The notes beneath the pieces were generated by a model. The model was given only the letters and a program-made list of their open reading frames with translations. It searched no databases and was not told where the DNA came from. A stretch of DNA of 64,000 nucleotides, from assembly GCF_002090075.1 (NCBI RefSeq), contig NZ_BBRI01000003.1:186001-250000 (forward strand). The letters run 5' to 3'. This DNA is from Demequina sp. NBRC 110052 (GTDB lineage: Bacteria; Actinomycetota; Actinomycetes; Actinomycetales; Demequinaceae). Position 1 is the first letter of the stretch; each line of letters begins with the position of its first letter. Shown in pieces: positions 1 to 7,905 of the stretch. Both the position numbers and the translations under genes were made by a program.

Positions 1-1
1 G

Positions 2-529
2 CGCGCCGTGGTGCTCGCGGGCTCGCTCATGCTCGTGGTCGGGCTCGTCGTCGCGAGCGTGCTCGCCGCCGTGGGCGCGATTGCGGCCGCCACGCTCGCC
101 ACCGATATCCCGACTGCCGCGACGCGCGCGCTGTACGACGGGCTCACCGGCTCGGTCACTGCGGCCGCGCTCGCCTTCGCGCTCGCCGGCGCGGTCGCGC
201 TCGTCGCCGGGCTCGTCGCGGGAACCTCCGCTGCCGCGGCATCCGCCCGACGCGCGGGCGCGGGCGTCGGCGACCGCCTCGGGGCGTGGCTGGATGCCAG
301 GGGATGGCGCTCATCCGACCTGGCACGCGCGCTCGCGTCGCACCGCTGGCTGCTGTGGACGGCGCTCGTTGCGGTGCTCGCGCTGTGCTTCGCGCTGCTC
401 AAGCCGCTCACGCCATGGGACGTGGCCCTCACAGGAGTGCTGCTCGCACTCGTCGCGGGCGCGTACGGCGTGCTGAGCGCGGGCTCGTCGCCCGAGCCCG
501 CAAGTGATCCGGCGGTGGACCCGGTCTGA
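2..529 (+). CDS. C-terminal part of a multi-pass membrane protein (5' end outside window)
   Basis: The reading frame is open to the left edge, so the true start is probably outside the window; the GTG at 8 is only an internal candidate. The visible ~175 residues are Ala/Leu/Val-rich with about four hydrophobic segments (roughly residues 2-30, 52-77, 114-131 and 138-158 counted from the GTG) and a short hydrophilic tail ending in DPAVDPV. A loop between segments 2 and 3 carries several Arg residues, suggesting a cytoplasmic loop. I recognise no family motif. It could equally be the last part of a larger transporter or a small integral membrane protein. It is followed by a long inverted repeat that could end its transcript. 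Confidence 0.55.
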   Translation, partial: RAVVLAGSLMLVVGLVVASVLAAVGAIAAATLATDIPTAATRALYDGLTGSVTAAALAFALAGAVALVAGLVAGTSAAAASARRAGAGVGDRLGAWLDARGWRSSDLARALASHRWLLWTALVAVLALCFALLKPLTPWDVALTGVLLALVAGAYGVLSAGSSPEPASDPAVDPV

Positions 530-568
530 GCCGACCGCCGCGTCGGGCGTAGGCCGCTCCGCCCCGCG

Positions 569-639
569 CCGAAGTGACGGCCAGCAAGGCGCGCGCGGGC
601 GTGTATCGGCACACGATGCGCGAGCAGCCGTCACTTCGG
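569..639. repeat. 13-bp perfect inverted repeat with structured loop
   Basis: Arms 569-581 (CCGAAGTGACGGC) and 627-639 are exact reverse complements around a 45-nt loop. Inside the loop are two further stems: 592-596 with 618-622 and 600-604 with 611-615, so the whole 71 nt can fold as one long bulged hairpin. It lies between the membrane protein and the SRAP gene. No U-run follows, so a classical terminator is uncertain; a REP-like element or structured RNA is possible. Confidence 0.5.
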
Positions 640-734
640 GAGGAGCCGGGGGTCCAGGGACGCGCTCACCGAGGCGCGGGAAGCCCGGGATGCGATCGGC
701 CCCGCGCGTCAGAGGCGCGAGGCACACTGGGGGC

Positions 735-1445
735 ATGTGCGGCCGCTACGCGAACTTCCTCACCGAGCAGGACCTCATCGACGCGTTCGAGGTCGCCGTC
801 ATCGCGGACGACGCGCGGCTGCTGCCTCCGTCGTGGAACATCGCGCCCACGCAGAAGGTGCCGATCGTGCTGCCTGATCGCATCGAACAGCCCGTCGGTG
901 GGCGTCGCGTGGAGGTGGCGCGCTGGGGCCTCGTGCCGTCGTGGGCCAAGGACCCCTCGATCGGCTCCAAGATGTTCAACGCGCGCTCCGAGACGATGGC
1001 AGAGAAGCCCTCGTTCCGCGCCGCCTTCACCAAGCGACGCTGCATCGTCCCGGCTTCCGGCTACTACGAGTGGAAGGCCGGCGCCGAGGGCAAGACGCCG
1101 TACTACATCCACCCGGCCGACGACTCTCCCCTGGCCTTCGCGGGGCTGTACGAGTTCTGGCGCGACAAGACGCTGGTCGACTCGGGGCATGGTGACGAGG
1201 CTCCGTGGATGGCAAGCTGCTCGATCGTGACGGTCGCGTCGCGCGACGAGATGCAGGAGATCCACGACCGCCAGCCCGCGATGCTCGCGCGGGACGCGCT
1301 CGAGGCCTGGCTCGACCCGACGTCCGAGCCCTCCGCTCTGCACGACGCGATCGCCGCGCCCGCGCCTGAGCTCGCATGGCATGCCGTGGACCGCGCGGTC
1401 GGCTCAGTGCGCCACAACTCAGCCGAGCTGATCGAGCCCGCGTAG
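735..1445 (+). CDS. SOS response-associated peptidase (SRAP, YedK/HMCES family)
   Basis: 236 residues, the usual size. The start is ATG 735 because the family needs Cys at position 2 after Met removal: the protein begins MCGRYANF. SRAP proteins covalently trap abasic sites in single-stranded DNA through Cys2 and protect them from error-prone repair. Other family marks are visible: WNIAPTQ, ARWGLVPSW, FNARSETM, SGYYEWK with the conserved Glu, a RQPAML stretch, and a His near the C-terminus in SVRHNS. A longer frame upstream exists but would bury Cys2 and is rejected. A CACACT hexamer ends 6 nt before the ATG, close to the leaderless-promoter pattern of several other genes here. Confidence 0.93.
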   Translation: MCGRYANFLTEQDLIDAFEVAVIADDARLLPPSWNIAPTQKVPIVLPDRIEQPVGGRRVEVARWGLVPSWAKDPSIGSKMFNARSETMAEKPSFRAAFTKRRCIVPASGYYEWKAGAEGKTPYYIHPADDSPLAFAGLYEFWRDKTLVDSGHGDEAPWMASCSIVTVASRDEMQEIHDRQPAMLARDALEAWLDPTSEPSALHDAIAAPAPELAWHAVDRAVGSVRHNSAELIEPA

Positions 1446-1556
1446 CGAGCCGGCGCCCCGGGGCGCTCGACGAGGGTGTCGCACCACGCCGCCGTCGATA
1501 GACTGAAGGACACGCGTCCACCAGCGGCGCCCGAGCGACGAGAGGCGAGGAACGCA

Positions 1557-2273
1557 GTGATCCGCATCGGCATCGTCGAGGACGACGAGTACGCGCGCGA
1601 CGCGCTGCTCGCTCACCTGCGCCGGTACCAGGAGGAGAACTCCGTGGTCTTCGACGTGCGCACGTTCGCCGACGGCGCCGAACTCGTCGACACGTTCGCC
1701 TCCGACTTCGACATCCTGTTCCTCGACATCGAGATGCCGCAGGTCGGCGGGCTCGAGGCCGCGCGCCACGTGCGGCAGGTCGACACCGACGTCATCATCG
1801 TGTTCGTCACCAACATGGCGCAGTACGCGATCAAGGGCTACGAGGTCGACGCGCTGAGCTATCTGCTCAAGCCAGTCCCCTACTTCTCGCTCTCGCAGGA
1901 GCTCACGCGGTCCCTGTCGCGGCTGAACGCGCGCGACGAGGCCAGCATCGTGCTGAACGTCGGCGGGAGCATGACGCGCGTGGACCTGCCGGACATCGTG
2001 TACATCGAGTCCATCCGGCACCGCATCATCGTCCACACCAGGGACCAGGGCGAGCTCACCTTCACCGGCACGCTCAAGGCCTTCGAGGCCGAGCTGGACG
2101 GCAAGGGCTTCTACCGGTCGAACAACTGCTACCTGGTGAACCTGCAGCACGTGCGCGCCGTGCAGCAGAGCAGCTGCACCATGCTCGGCGGCGACGAGCT
2201 GCAGGTCAGCCGACCGCGCAAGAAGGGCTTCCTCGAGGCGCTCACCGACTACGTGGGCGGCAAGCCCTCGTGA
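1557..2273 (+). CDS. LytTR-family response regulator (AgrA/ComE-like)
   Basis: 238 residues. Residues 1-125 form a receiver domain: acidic pocket EDD at 8-10, phospho-acceptor Asp57 in FLDIEMP, and Lys in LLKPVPY. From about 145 a LytTR DNA-binding domain follows (DIVYIESIRHRIIVHT, then FYRSNNCYLVNLQHV). LytTR regulators bind pairs of 9-bp direct repeats. The GTG at 1557 is chosen because it follows a GAGGCGAGG Shine-Dalgarno and starts directly with the receiver fold. Its stop overlaps the GTG of the sensor kinase (GTGA), so the two are translationally coupled. In Firmicutes such pairs sense peptides; no peptide precursor gene is evident next to it here. Confidence 0.9.
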   Translation: MIRIGIVEDDEYARDALLAHLRRYQEENSVVFDVRTFADGAELVDTFASDFDILFLDIEMPQVGGLEAARHVRQVDTDVIIVFVTNMAQYAIKGYEVDALSYLLKPVPYFSLSQELTRSLSRLNARDEASIVLNVGGSMTRVDLPDIVYIESIRHRIIVHTRDQGELTFTGTLKAFEAELDGKGFYRSNNCYLVNLQHVRAVQQSSCTMLGGDELQVSRPRKKGFLEALTDYVGGKPS

Positions 2274-3607
2274 CGCCGGAGCTCATCCCCGACATCCCCC
2301 GCTGGATCACCGCACTCGCCGAATGGTCGGCATGCGTCGTCTACATCCTGCTGATGCGCAAGCGCATCCCCACGGCGCCCCTCATCGCGACGCTGCTCTC
2401 GGGCCTCGTCATCATCTGGGGCGTCCAGGAGATCGCAGGCTCGCTGCCGCTCGGCCTGTGGACCGCAGGCATGCTCATGGCGGTCGTGTCCATGTACGCC
2501 CTGATCTTCGCGTGTGCGCAGGTGACGGCGCGCGAGGCGGGCGACCTCGTCGCGCGCGCGTTCGTGCTCGCGGAGCTCGTCGCATCGCTCCAATGGCAGC
2601 TCCACGTGTTCTTCCGGGGCGACGCGAGCTTCGGCGCCAGCAGCATCATCGTCCTTCTGGTCGTCTTCGCCGGCGGCTTCGGCGGCGCATATCTGTTCGA
2701 GCGCCGGCAGTTCCCTCGCGACGTGCACCTGGTGATCGACAACCGCGCGCTGGTCACGTCGATGGCGATCGCGGCGGCCACGTTCTTCGTCTCCAACCTC
2801 AGCTTCCTCACGGATTCGACGCCCTTCAGCGGGCGCTTGGGGCCTGAGGTGATGTACATCCGCACCCTCGTGGACCTTGCGGGCTTCGTGGTGCTGTACG
2901 CGCAGCGCGGCCAGCGCCTTGAGGTTCAGCGCGCGATCGAGGTGCAGTCCATGAACACCCTGCTCAAGTCGCAGCACGACCGCTATCTGCAGTCGCGCGA
3001 GCTGATGGACGAGGTGAACTCGCGCTATCACGACCTCAAGCAGTACATGCAGGCGATCCGCTCGGAGCCCGACAGCGAGGTGCGCGCGGCCGTCGTGGAC
3101 CGCCTCGAGCAGCAGATCAAGGGCTACGAGGCGGTCTCTCTCGACACGGGCAACACTGTCGTGGACACGATGCTCACCACCAAGACGACGCAGGCGGCGC
3201 AGCAGGGCATCACCGTCACGAGCGTCGTGGACGGCGCGGCGCTCGACTTCATGGACGTGATCGACATCGTCACGGTGTTCGGCAATGCGCTCGACAACGC
3301 GATCGAGGCGACGCAGCACGTGCCCGAGGAGGACCGCCGACTGGTGCGGGTCGCGGTCAGCCGTCAGGGCGCGTTCGCGATGCTGAGGTTCGAGAACTAC
3401 TTCGCGGGCTCGGTCGAGCTCGTCAACGGCCTGCCCCCCACCACGAAGGACGACGCGCACCACCACGGCTACGGACTCAAGAACATCCGCAACGTCGCCG
3501 AGGCGTACGGGGGCTCGCTCACGATCGCGTCCGAGGACGGCTGGTTCGTGCTGCGGATGCTCCTGCCCGTGCCCGACGCTGGCGCCGGCTCACGCCGTCA
3601 GGGCTAG
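2270..3607 (+). CDS. AgrC-like sensor histidine kinase (HPK10 type)
   Basis: 445 residues. The first ~210 residues carry about six hydrophobic segments and no large extracellular domain, the topology of AgrC/ComD receptors. A linker helix follows (EVQSMNTLLKSQHDRY), then the HPK10 phosphorylation box SRYHDLKQYM with His about residue 254, the N-box FGNALDNAIEA and a G-box HGYGLKNIRN in the GHKL ATPase. These kinases typically detect exported peptides or small molecules at the membrane and phosphorylate a LytTR partner, which is encoded immediately upstream with a 4-nt overlap. Its stop codon shares the palindrome CTAG (3604-3607) with the stop of the convergent GT2 gene, leaving no room for a terminator. 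Confidence 0.88.
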   Translation: MTPELIPDIPRWITALAEWSACVVYILLMRKRIPTAPLIATLLSGLVIIWGVQEIAGSLPLGLWTAGMLMAVVSMYALIFACAQVTAREAGDLVARAFVLAELVASLQWQLHVFFRGDASFGASSIIVLLVVFAGGFGGAYLFERRQFPRDVHLVIDNRALVTSMAIAAATFFVSNLSFLTDSTPFSGRLGPEVMYIRTLVDLAGFVVLYAQRGQRLEVQRAIEVQSMNTLLKSQHDRYLQSRELMDEVNSRYHDLKQYMQAIRSEPDSEVRAAVVDRLEQQIKGYEAVSLDTGNTVVDTMLTTKTTQAAQQGITVTSVVDGAALDFMDVIDIVTVFGNALDNAIEATQHVPEEDRRLVRVAVSRQGAFAMLRFENYFAGSVELVNGLPPTTKDDAHHHGYGLKNIRNVAEAYGGSLTIASEDGWFVLRMLLPVPDAGAGSRRQG

Positions 3608-4620
3608 TTGAAGCCCACGGCCTTCTGCGCGGCCTTGTAGGCCAGCACCGTCACCTGGCGGCCGGGACGCCCGGGCAGGTTCATCACGAGGTTGAGCATG
3701 CGCCGACGCAGGCGCCAGTACAGCTCGGGGTCCCACTCGCGAATGTCGTCCCACAGCGCGTCCTTGCGGTCCAGCGCGGCGGGCGTGCCCGCGCGCACCG
3801 AGAGCGTCGAGGACACGGCACAGATGATCTCGAAGTAGTGGCTCATGTAGCGCTGCAGGCCGGCGGGCAGGGTGCCGCGGCGCGGCAGATGGCGCATCAT
3901 CATGCGATTCACGCGCAGCTGCTGGTCGAGGCGCGAGATCATCACGTCCTCGTTGACCGACTGGCCCTCGCGGCCGATGAAGTACCGGTACATGTCCACG
4001 TCCAGGTAGAACATGCGGCGCACGTGCGGAAGTGGCTCGAACGCGTACAGGTTGTCCACGTAGAACGTGTGCTCCGGCAGGCGCAGGCCGGCCTCGCGCA
4101 GCAGCGCGGTGCGGTACACGAGCGCGTGCATCATCATGTACTGGCGCTTGCCGAAGCGGCCCACCTCGTCCCAACCGAACACACGCCCCTCGGGCAGCAC
4201 GTCGCGGAAGCGCACTGCGGTCTTGTTGCGCTTGCCGACCTTCTCGTACACGAAGTTCGAGACGACCATGTCGATCACGGTGCGCTCGGCGATGAATGTG
4301 CGCAGCTGCGCGAGGAGCGCGGCGAACGCGCTCTCGTCCACCCAGTCGTCGGAGTCGACGATCTTGAGGAACTCGCCCTCGGCGACCGCGAGGCCCGCGT
4401 TGATCGCCGAGCCGTGGCCGCCATTGGGCTTGTGGATCGCGCGCACGCGTCCCGGGTGCCTCTGCTCGTATTCGTCGGCGATGTCAGAGGTCGCGTCGCG
4501 CGACCCGTCGTCGACGATGAGGATCTCGACGTCGTCCCCGCCGGTCAGCAGGGTGTCGAGGCAGTGGCGCATGTAGTCGGCCGAGTTGTAGCACGGCACG
4601 ACGACCGAGAGCGTGGTCAT
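3604..4620 (-). CDS. family 2 glycosyltransferase
   Basis: 338 residues. GT-A fold: SVVVPCYNSADYM at the N-terminus, VDDGSRDATSDIAD around residue 37, NGGHGSAINAGL (nucleotide-sugar loop) and the DXD-type metal site VDSDDWVDE near residue 92. The C-terminal third has no transmembrane anchor, so it is likely a cytosolic enzyme acting at the membrane on a lipid or cell-wall acceptor. It lies 15 nt after the GtrA-like gene; GtrA proteins commonly flip or support polyprenyl-linked sugars for a partner glycosyltransferase, so the two probably cooperate. Donor and acceptor cannot be read from sequence. Confidence 0.9.
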   Translation of the reverse strand: MTTLSVVVPCYNSADYMRHCLDTLLTGGDDVEILIVDDGSRDATSDIADEYEQRHPGRVRAIHKPNGGHGSAINAGLAVAEGEFLKIVDSDDWVDESAFAALLAQLRTFIAERTVIDMVVSNFVYEKVGKRNKTAVRFRDVLPEGRVFGWDEVGRFGKRQYMMMHALVYRTALLREAGLRLPEHTFYVDNLYAFEPLPHVRRMFYLDVDMYRYFIGREGQSVNEDVMISRLDQQLRVNRMMMRHLPRRGTLPAGLQRYMSHYFEIICAVSSTLSVRAGTPAALDRKDALWDDIREWDPELYWRLRRRMLNLVMNLPGRPGRQVTVLAYKAAQKAVGFN

Positions 4621-4635
4621 GGTTCCAGGGACCTT

Positions 4636-5355
4636 TCAGGGGGCGCGGACGCCCGAGTTGCCATCAGCGTTCGCGGCGCCCTCCTGCCCCTGCGCCGTGG
4701 AGAGGTCCTGGGGGGAACCCGTGGCGGGAGCCGTGACGGCGTCTGCGTCCTCCTCCGCTTCCTCAGGCACCTGCTTGAAGATGACCTTGAAGATCGGGAA
4801 GAACACCCAGAACGCGATCGCACTGTTGATGATCATTGTAATGACATCGGCGATGGTCTCGCCGGTGGACCCCATGCCCCAGGTATCGATGAAGAGGTTG
4901 TAGATCGGAACCTTGTAGAAGCCCTGGGCGGCCGCGGCGAAGATCGTGATGAGGACGTAGGCGATGAAGTACCACATCGCCGCCTTCCACACGGAGTTGT
5001 TCGCGCGGAACGTGATCGACCGCTGCGCGAAGAAGTTGATGACCTGCGCGATGGCGATCGTGATCTGCACGGCAAGGAAGTACGCGAGCCCGCCGCCGGT
5101 GCCGTCGGCCTGCACCTCGCCGGCCGGGTAGTCGAAGATGAAGTACTGGGTGCCGTCCAGGTTCGAGCCGATCGGCCAGATCTGGAAGGGAACGTCTACC
5201 AGGGCAGTCTGGTTGAACGCGGCCTTGAACATCGGCATGAGGATGAGCTGCAGGACGGTGACGCCGTTGCTCAGGAGGAAGAACATGAGGAACTGCGCGA
5301 GCCCCGGCCGCTTCTCGTAGAAGCGGTTCCACATGCGTGTGATCGGCTTGAACAT
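4636..5355 (-). CDS. GtrA-like membrane protein
   Basis: 239 residues, longer than the usual ~130-150. Four hydrophobic segments appear in the GtrA arrangement: FLMFFLLSNGVTVLQLIL, AYFLAVQITIAIAQVINFF, AMWYFIAYVLITIFAAAAQ and MIINSAIAFWVFFPIFKVIF. The sequence NFFAQRSITFRAN after the second segment matches the family hallmark where a basic-aromatic motif follows helix 2. An inserted loop of ~40 residues between helices 1 and 2 (QIWPIGSNLDGTQYF) and an acidic, hydrophilic C-terminal tail account for the extra length. GtrA proteins are thought to translocate lipid-linked monosaccharides. It sits between the GH3 gene (17 nt upstream) and the GT2 gene, as one operon. Confidence 0.82.
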   Translation of the reverse strand: MFKPITRMWNRFYEKRPGLAQFLMFFLLSNGVTVLQLILMPMFKAAFNQTALVDVPFQIWPIGSNLDGTQYFIFDYPAGEVQADGTGGGLAYFLAVQITIAIAQVINFFAQRSITFRANNSVWKAAMWYFIAYVLITIFAAAAQGFYKVPIYNLFIDTWGMGSTGETIADVITMIINSAIAFWVFFPIFKVIFKQVPEEAEEDADAVTAPATGSPQDLSTAQGQEGAANADGNSGVRAP

Positions 5356-5372
5356 CGTCGTTCCCCTCAGGT

Positions 5373-7796
5373 TCAGCGGTGGGCGGCCTGGGCCGCGCCC
5401 TCAGTCAGTCGCGCGCGCAGCGCCTTGGTCTCGCGGGCGTTCCGGAAGAAGCCGCCGACGGTGCCGCCGACGCCCCGGAAGAAGTGCCCGTTCACGATGG
5501 ATGTGATTGATGTCACCATCTCCGTGCTGACCATGCCGTTGGTCATCTTCGCGATGGCGCGGAACGGCATGTTGTACAGGAAGTACAGGTTCAGATCGGG
5601 CTTGCCCTTGGCCTCCGAGCGCGCGATCAGCGACCGCAGGACGCGCGCCACGAGACGCGCGAGCGGGCTCTTTGCCTGGTGCATCGCGAGCAGCGGGTCG
5701 TTGATCCCCAGGTCACGGCGCTCCCCCGACTCGGTCGGTACGTCGCTGCCGAGCAGCGCGGCGAAGTCGGCGTCAGAGACGTCGGTGACGGCTCCCGTCC
5801 GGTAGGTCCCGGGCACGGCCGCCGCCACGGGGTCCACGCCCTTGACGTTGCGCTTGCCGTCGAGGCGGATGTCCTCGACCGAGGCGCCCACGAGCACGCG
5901 GTACTCGCCGGTCTCCACGACCCACGCGTCGGCCTCCACGTCGTACGCGCGGAACGTGCGCTCGTCGAACGGGATGGTCACCCGCGCCTTCTCGCCCGGG
6001 GCGAGCTGCACCTTCTGGAAGCCCTTGAGCTCGCGGGCGGGCCGCGGGAGTCCCTCGGCGGTGGCGCGCGAGATGTACAGCTGCGCGACCTCCGCTCCGT
6101 GCAGGTCGCCGGTGTTAGTGACCGTGAACGAGGCACCCGTGGTGGTGATCTTGAGGTCGCTGTACTCGAACGTGGTGTAGCTCAGCCCGTACCCGAACGG
6201 GAACCGGACGGCCACGTCGGCCGTCGTGTAGTACCGGTAGCCCACGAACAGGCCCTCGCGGTACTGCGCGTACTGGCCGCGCCCCGGGAAGTAGGCGTGG
6301 CTGGGGTTGTCCTCGAGCGCAACCGGGTAGGTCTCGGCGAGCCGGCCCGACGGGTTGACCTCGCCGGTCAGCACGCTCACCACCGCCTCGGCACCGGCCT
6401 GGCCTCCCAGGTAGCCGTGCAGCAGCGCGGCGCAGCTGTCGAGCCACGGGGTCTCGACCACCGAGCCGGCGGCGAGGACCACGACGACGCGACGGCCGGC
6501 AGCGGCGAGGCTCGTGAGCAGCTCGACCTGGTTGGCGGCGACCGTGAGGTCCTCGCGGTCCTTGCCCTCGGACTCGCGCGTCTCGTCCAGTCCCATGTAG
6601 AACAGCACGACGTCTGCGTCGGCAGAGACGGTCAGCGCCGCCTCGGCGAGCGCAGCGTCGGGCGTGCCGTCGCGTCGGAAGCCTTGCGCGTAGGCCACGA
6701 CGTCGAGCTCCGAGGAGCCGAGCGCCTCGAGTGGCGTCGTGAGGCGCGTGGGGTTCACCAGCGACGAGCCCGCGCCCTGGTAGCGCGGGGTCTCGGCGAA
6801 GTCTCCGACCACCGCGACGCGCGTGCCCGCGGCCAGCGGGAGCACAGCGTCCTCGTTGCGCAGCAGGACGGCCGACTGCTCGGCGACCTGGCGCGCGAGC
6901 GCGTGGTGCGCGTCGGCATCCACCGGCTCGGCGGTGCCGCCCTCGATCCACTCGGTCAGGGCGAGCATCTCGGCGGCGCGCACGTCGAGCTCTGACTCAG
7001 TGAGCTCGCCCGCGTCGAGCGCGGCCATGATCTCGCGCACCGACCCATAGCCGGGCGAGGGCATCTCGAGCGTGCCGCCGGCCTTGATGGCCTCCACTGC
7101 GTCGTTGCTGCCGCCCCAGTCGGAGACGACCGCGCCGTCGAAGCCCCACTCGTCGCGCAGGATCTCGGTCAGCAGGTGTCGGTTCTCGTGCGCGTAGGCG
7201 CCGTTGACCTTGTTGTACGAGGACATGAGCGAGCGCGGCGAGGACTCGCGCACGACCGTCTCGAATGCGGCCAGATACATCTCGCGCAGCGTCCGCTCGT
7301 CGACGATCGAGTCGGAGGACATGCGGCGGTGCTCCTGCGAGTTCACCGCGAAGTGCTTGGGGCACGCGGCCGTGCCCTGGGACTGGATGCCGCGCACGTA
7401 GCCGGCCGCGAGGACGCCGGTGAGCAGCGGGTCCTCGGAGAAGTACTCGAAGTTGCGTCCGCACAGCGGGCTGCGCTTGATGTTGAGCCCCGGGCCCAGC
7501 AGCACGTCGACTCCGAGTCCGGCGGCCTCCGAGCCCAGCGCCCGGCCCACGCGCTCGGCGAGGGCGGGGTCCCAGCTGTTGGCGACGGTGGCGGACGTGG
7601 GGAAGCACGTGGCCTGCGCAGACGCGTTGATGCCGAGGTGGTCGCCCTCTCCCAGCTGGCGACGCACGCCGTGGGGGCCGTCGGCGAGCACGAGGGACCG
7701 CAGGCCCACCCGCGGCAGGGGCCGCGAGTCCCACACGGTCTCGCCGCTCAGCAGCGCGGCCTTCTCAAGCGTGGTCAGCTCGTCGACGGACTTCAC
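5373..7796 (-). CDS. GH3 beta-glycosidase with FnIII-like domain and C-terminal tail
   Basis: 807 residues, no signal peptide, so cytosolic. Canonical order: TIM barrel first (RSPLCGRNFEYFSEDP, CPKHFAVNSQEHRR, nucleophile Asp in VVSDWGGSND), then the alpha/beta sandwich with a likely acid/base Glu in ETRESEGKDRED, then an FnIII-like domain (FTVTNTGDLHGAEVAQLYIS). After the normal end (~residue 690) comes a ~105-residue extension containing NLYFLYNMPFRAIAKM and SIVNGHFFRGVGG, whose role I cannot assign; it may be a membrane-associating or oligomerisation helix region. GH3 enzymes release terminal beta-linked sugars from oligosaccharides. First gene of a GH3-GtrA-GT2 operon. Confidence 0.93.
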   Translation of the reverse strand: MKSVDELTTLEKAALLSGETVWDSRPLPRVGLRSLVLADGPHGVRRQLGEGDHLGINASAQATCFPTSATVANSWDPALAERVGRALGSEAAGLGVDVLLGPGLNIKRSPLCGRNFEYFSEDPLLTGVLAAGYVRGIQSQGTAACPKHFAVNSQEHRRMSSDSIVDERTLREMYLAAFETVVRESSPRSLMSSYNKVNGAYAHENRHLLTEILRDEWGFDGAVVSDWGGSNDAVEAIKAGGTLEMPSPGYGSVREIMAALDAGELTESELDVRAAEMLALTEWIEGGTAEPVDADAHHALARQVAEQSAVLLRNEDAVLPLAAGTRVAVVGDFAETPRYQGAGSSLVNPTRLTTPLEALGSSELDVVAYAQGFRRDGTPDAALAEAALTVSADADVVLFYMGLDETRESEGKDREDLTVAANQVELLTSLAAAGRRVVVVLAAGSVVETPWLDSCAALLHGYLGGQAGAEAVVSVLTGEVNPSGRLAETYPVALEDNPSHAYFPGRGQYAQYREGLFVGYRYYTTADVAVRFPFGYGLSYTTFEYSDLKITTTGASFTVTNTGDLHGAEVAQLYISRATAEGLPRPARELKGFQKVQLAPGEKARVTIPFDERTFRAYDVEADAWVVETGEYRVLVGASVEDIRLDGKRNVKGVDPVAAAVPGTYRTGAVTDVSDADFAALLGSDVPTESGERRDLGINDPLLAMHQAKSPLARLVARVLRSLIARSEAKGKPDLNLYFLYNMPFRAIAKMTNGMVSTEMVTSITSIVNGHFFRGVGGTVGGFFRNARETKALRARLTEGAAQAAHR

Positions 7797-7821
7797 GATT
7801 CTTCACTCCAAGATGACTGTC

Positions 7822-7857
7822 GGGTCGGTGCCGGGCCGGATCTACCGACCCGGCACC
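7822..7857 (-). terminator. two competing stem-loops between GH3 genes
   Basis: GGTGCCGGG (7827-7835) pairs perfectly with 7849-7857, while the overlapping GGGTCGGT (7822-7829) pairs perfectly with 7844-7851. The two 8-9 bp stems share bases and exclude each other. They lie after the permuted GH3 gene and before the next GH3. Likely a terminator or attenuator; no U-run is present. Confidence 0.5.
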
Positions 7858-7905
7858 TCCCCTGTCAGGGTTGCGCGACGGTCTCCCGCCACGCGTGGTC
7901 AGGCG

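Noticed and set aside
504-734. N-terminal extension of the SRAP protein
   Set aside because: It would move the catalytic Cys away from position 2 and runs through the inverted repeat; ATG 735 fits the family.
3838-5805. Very long plus-strand open frame (655 codons) opposite GT2 and GtrA genes
   Set aside because: Antisense shadow typical of GC-rich DNA: Arg/His/Val-rich, no motif, and the minus-strand genes are clear.
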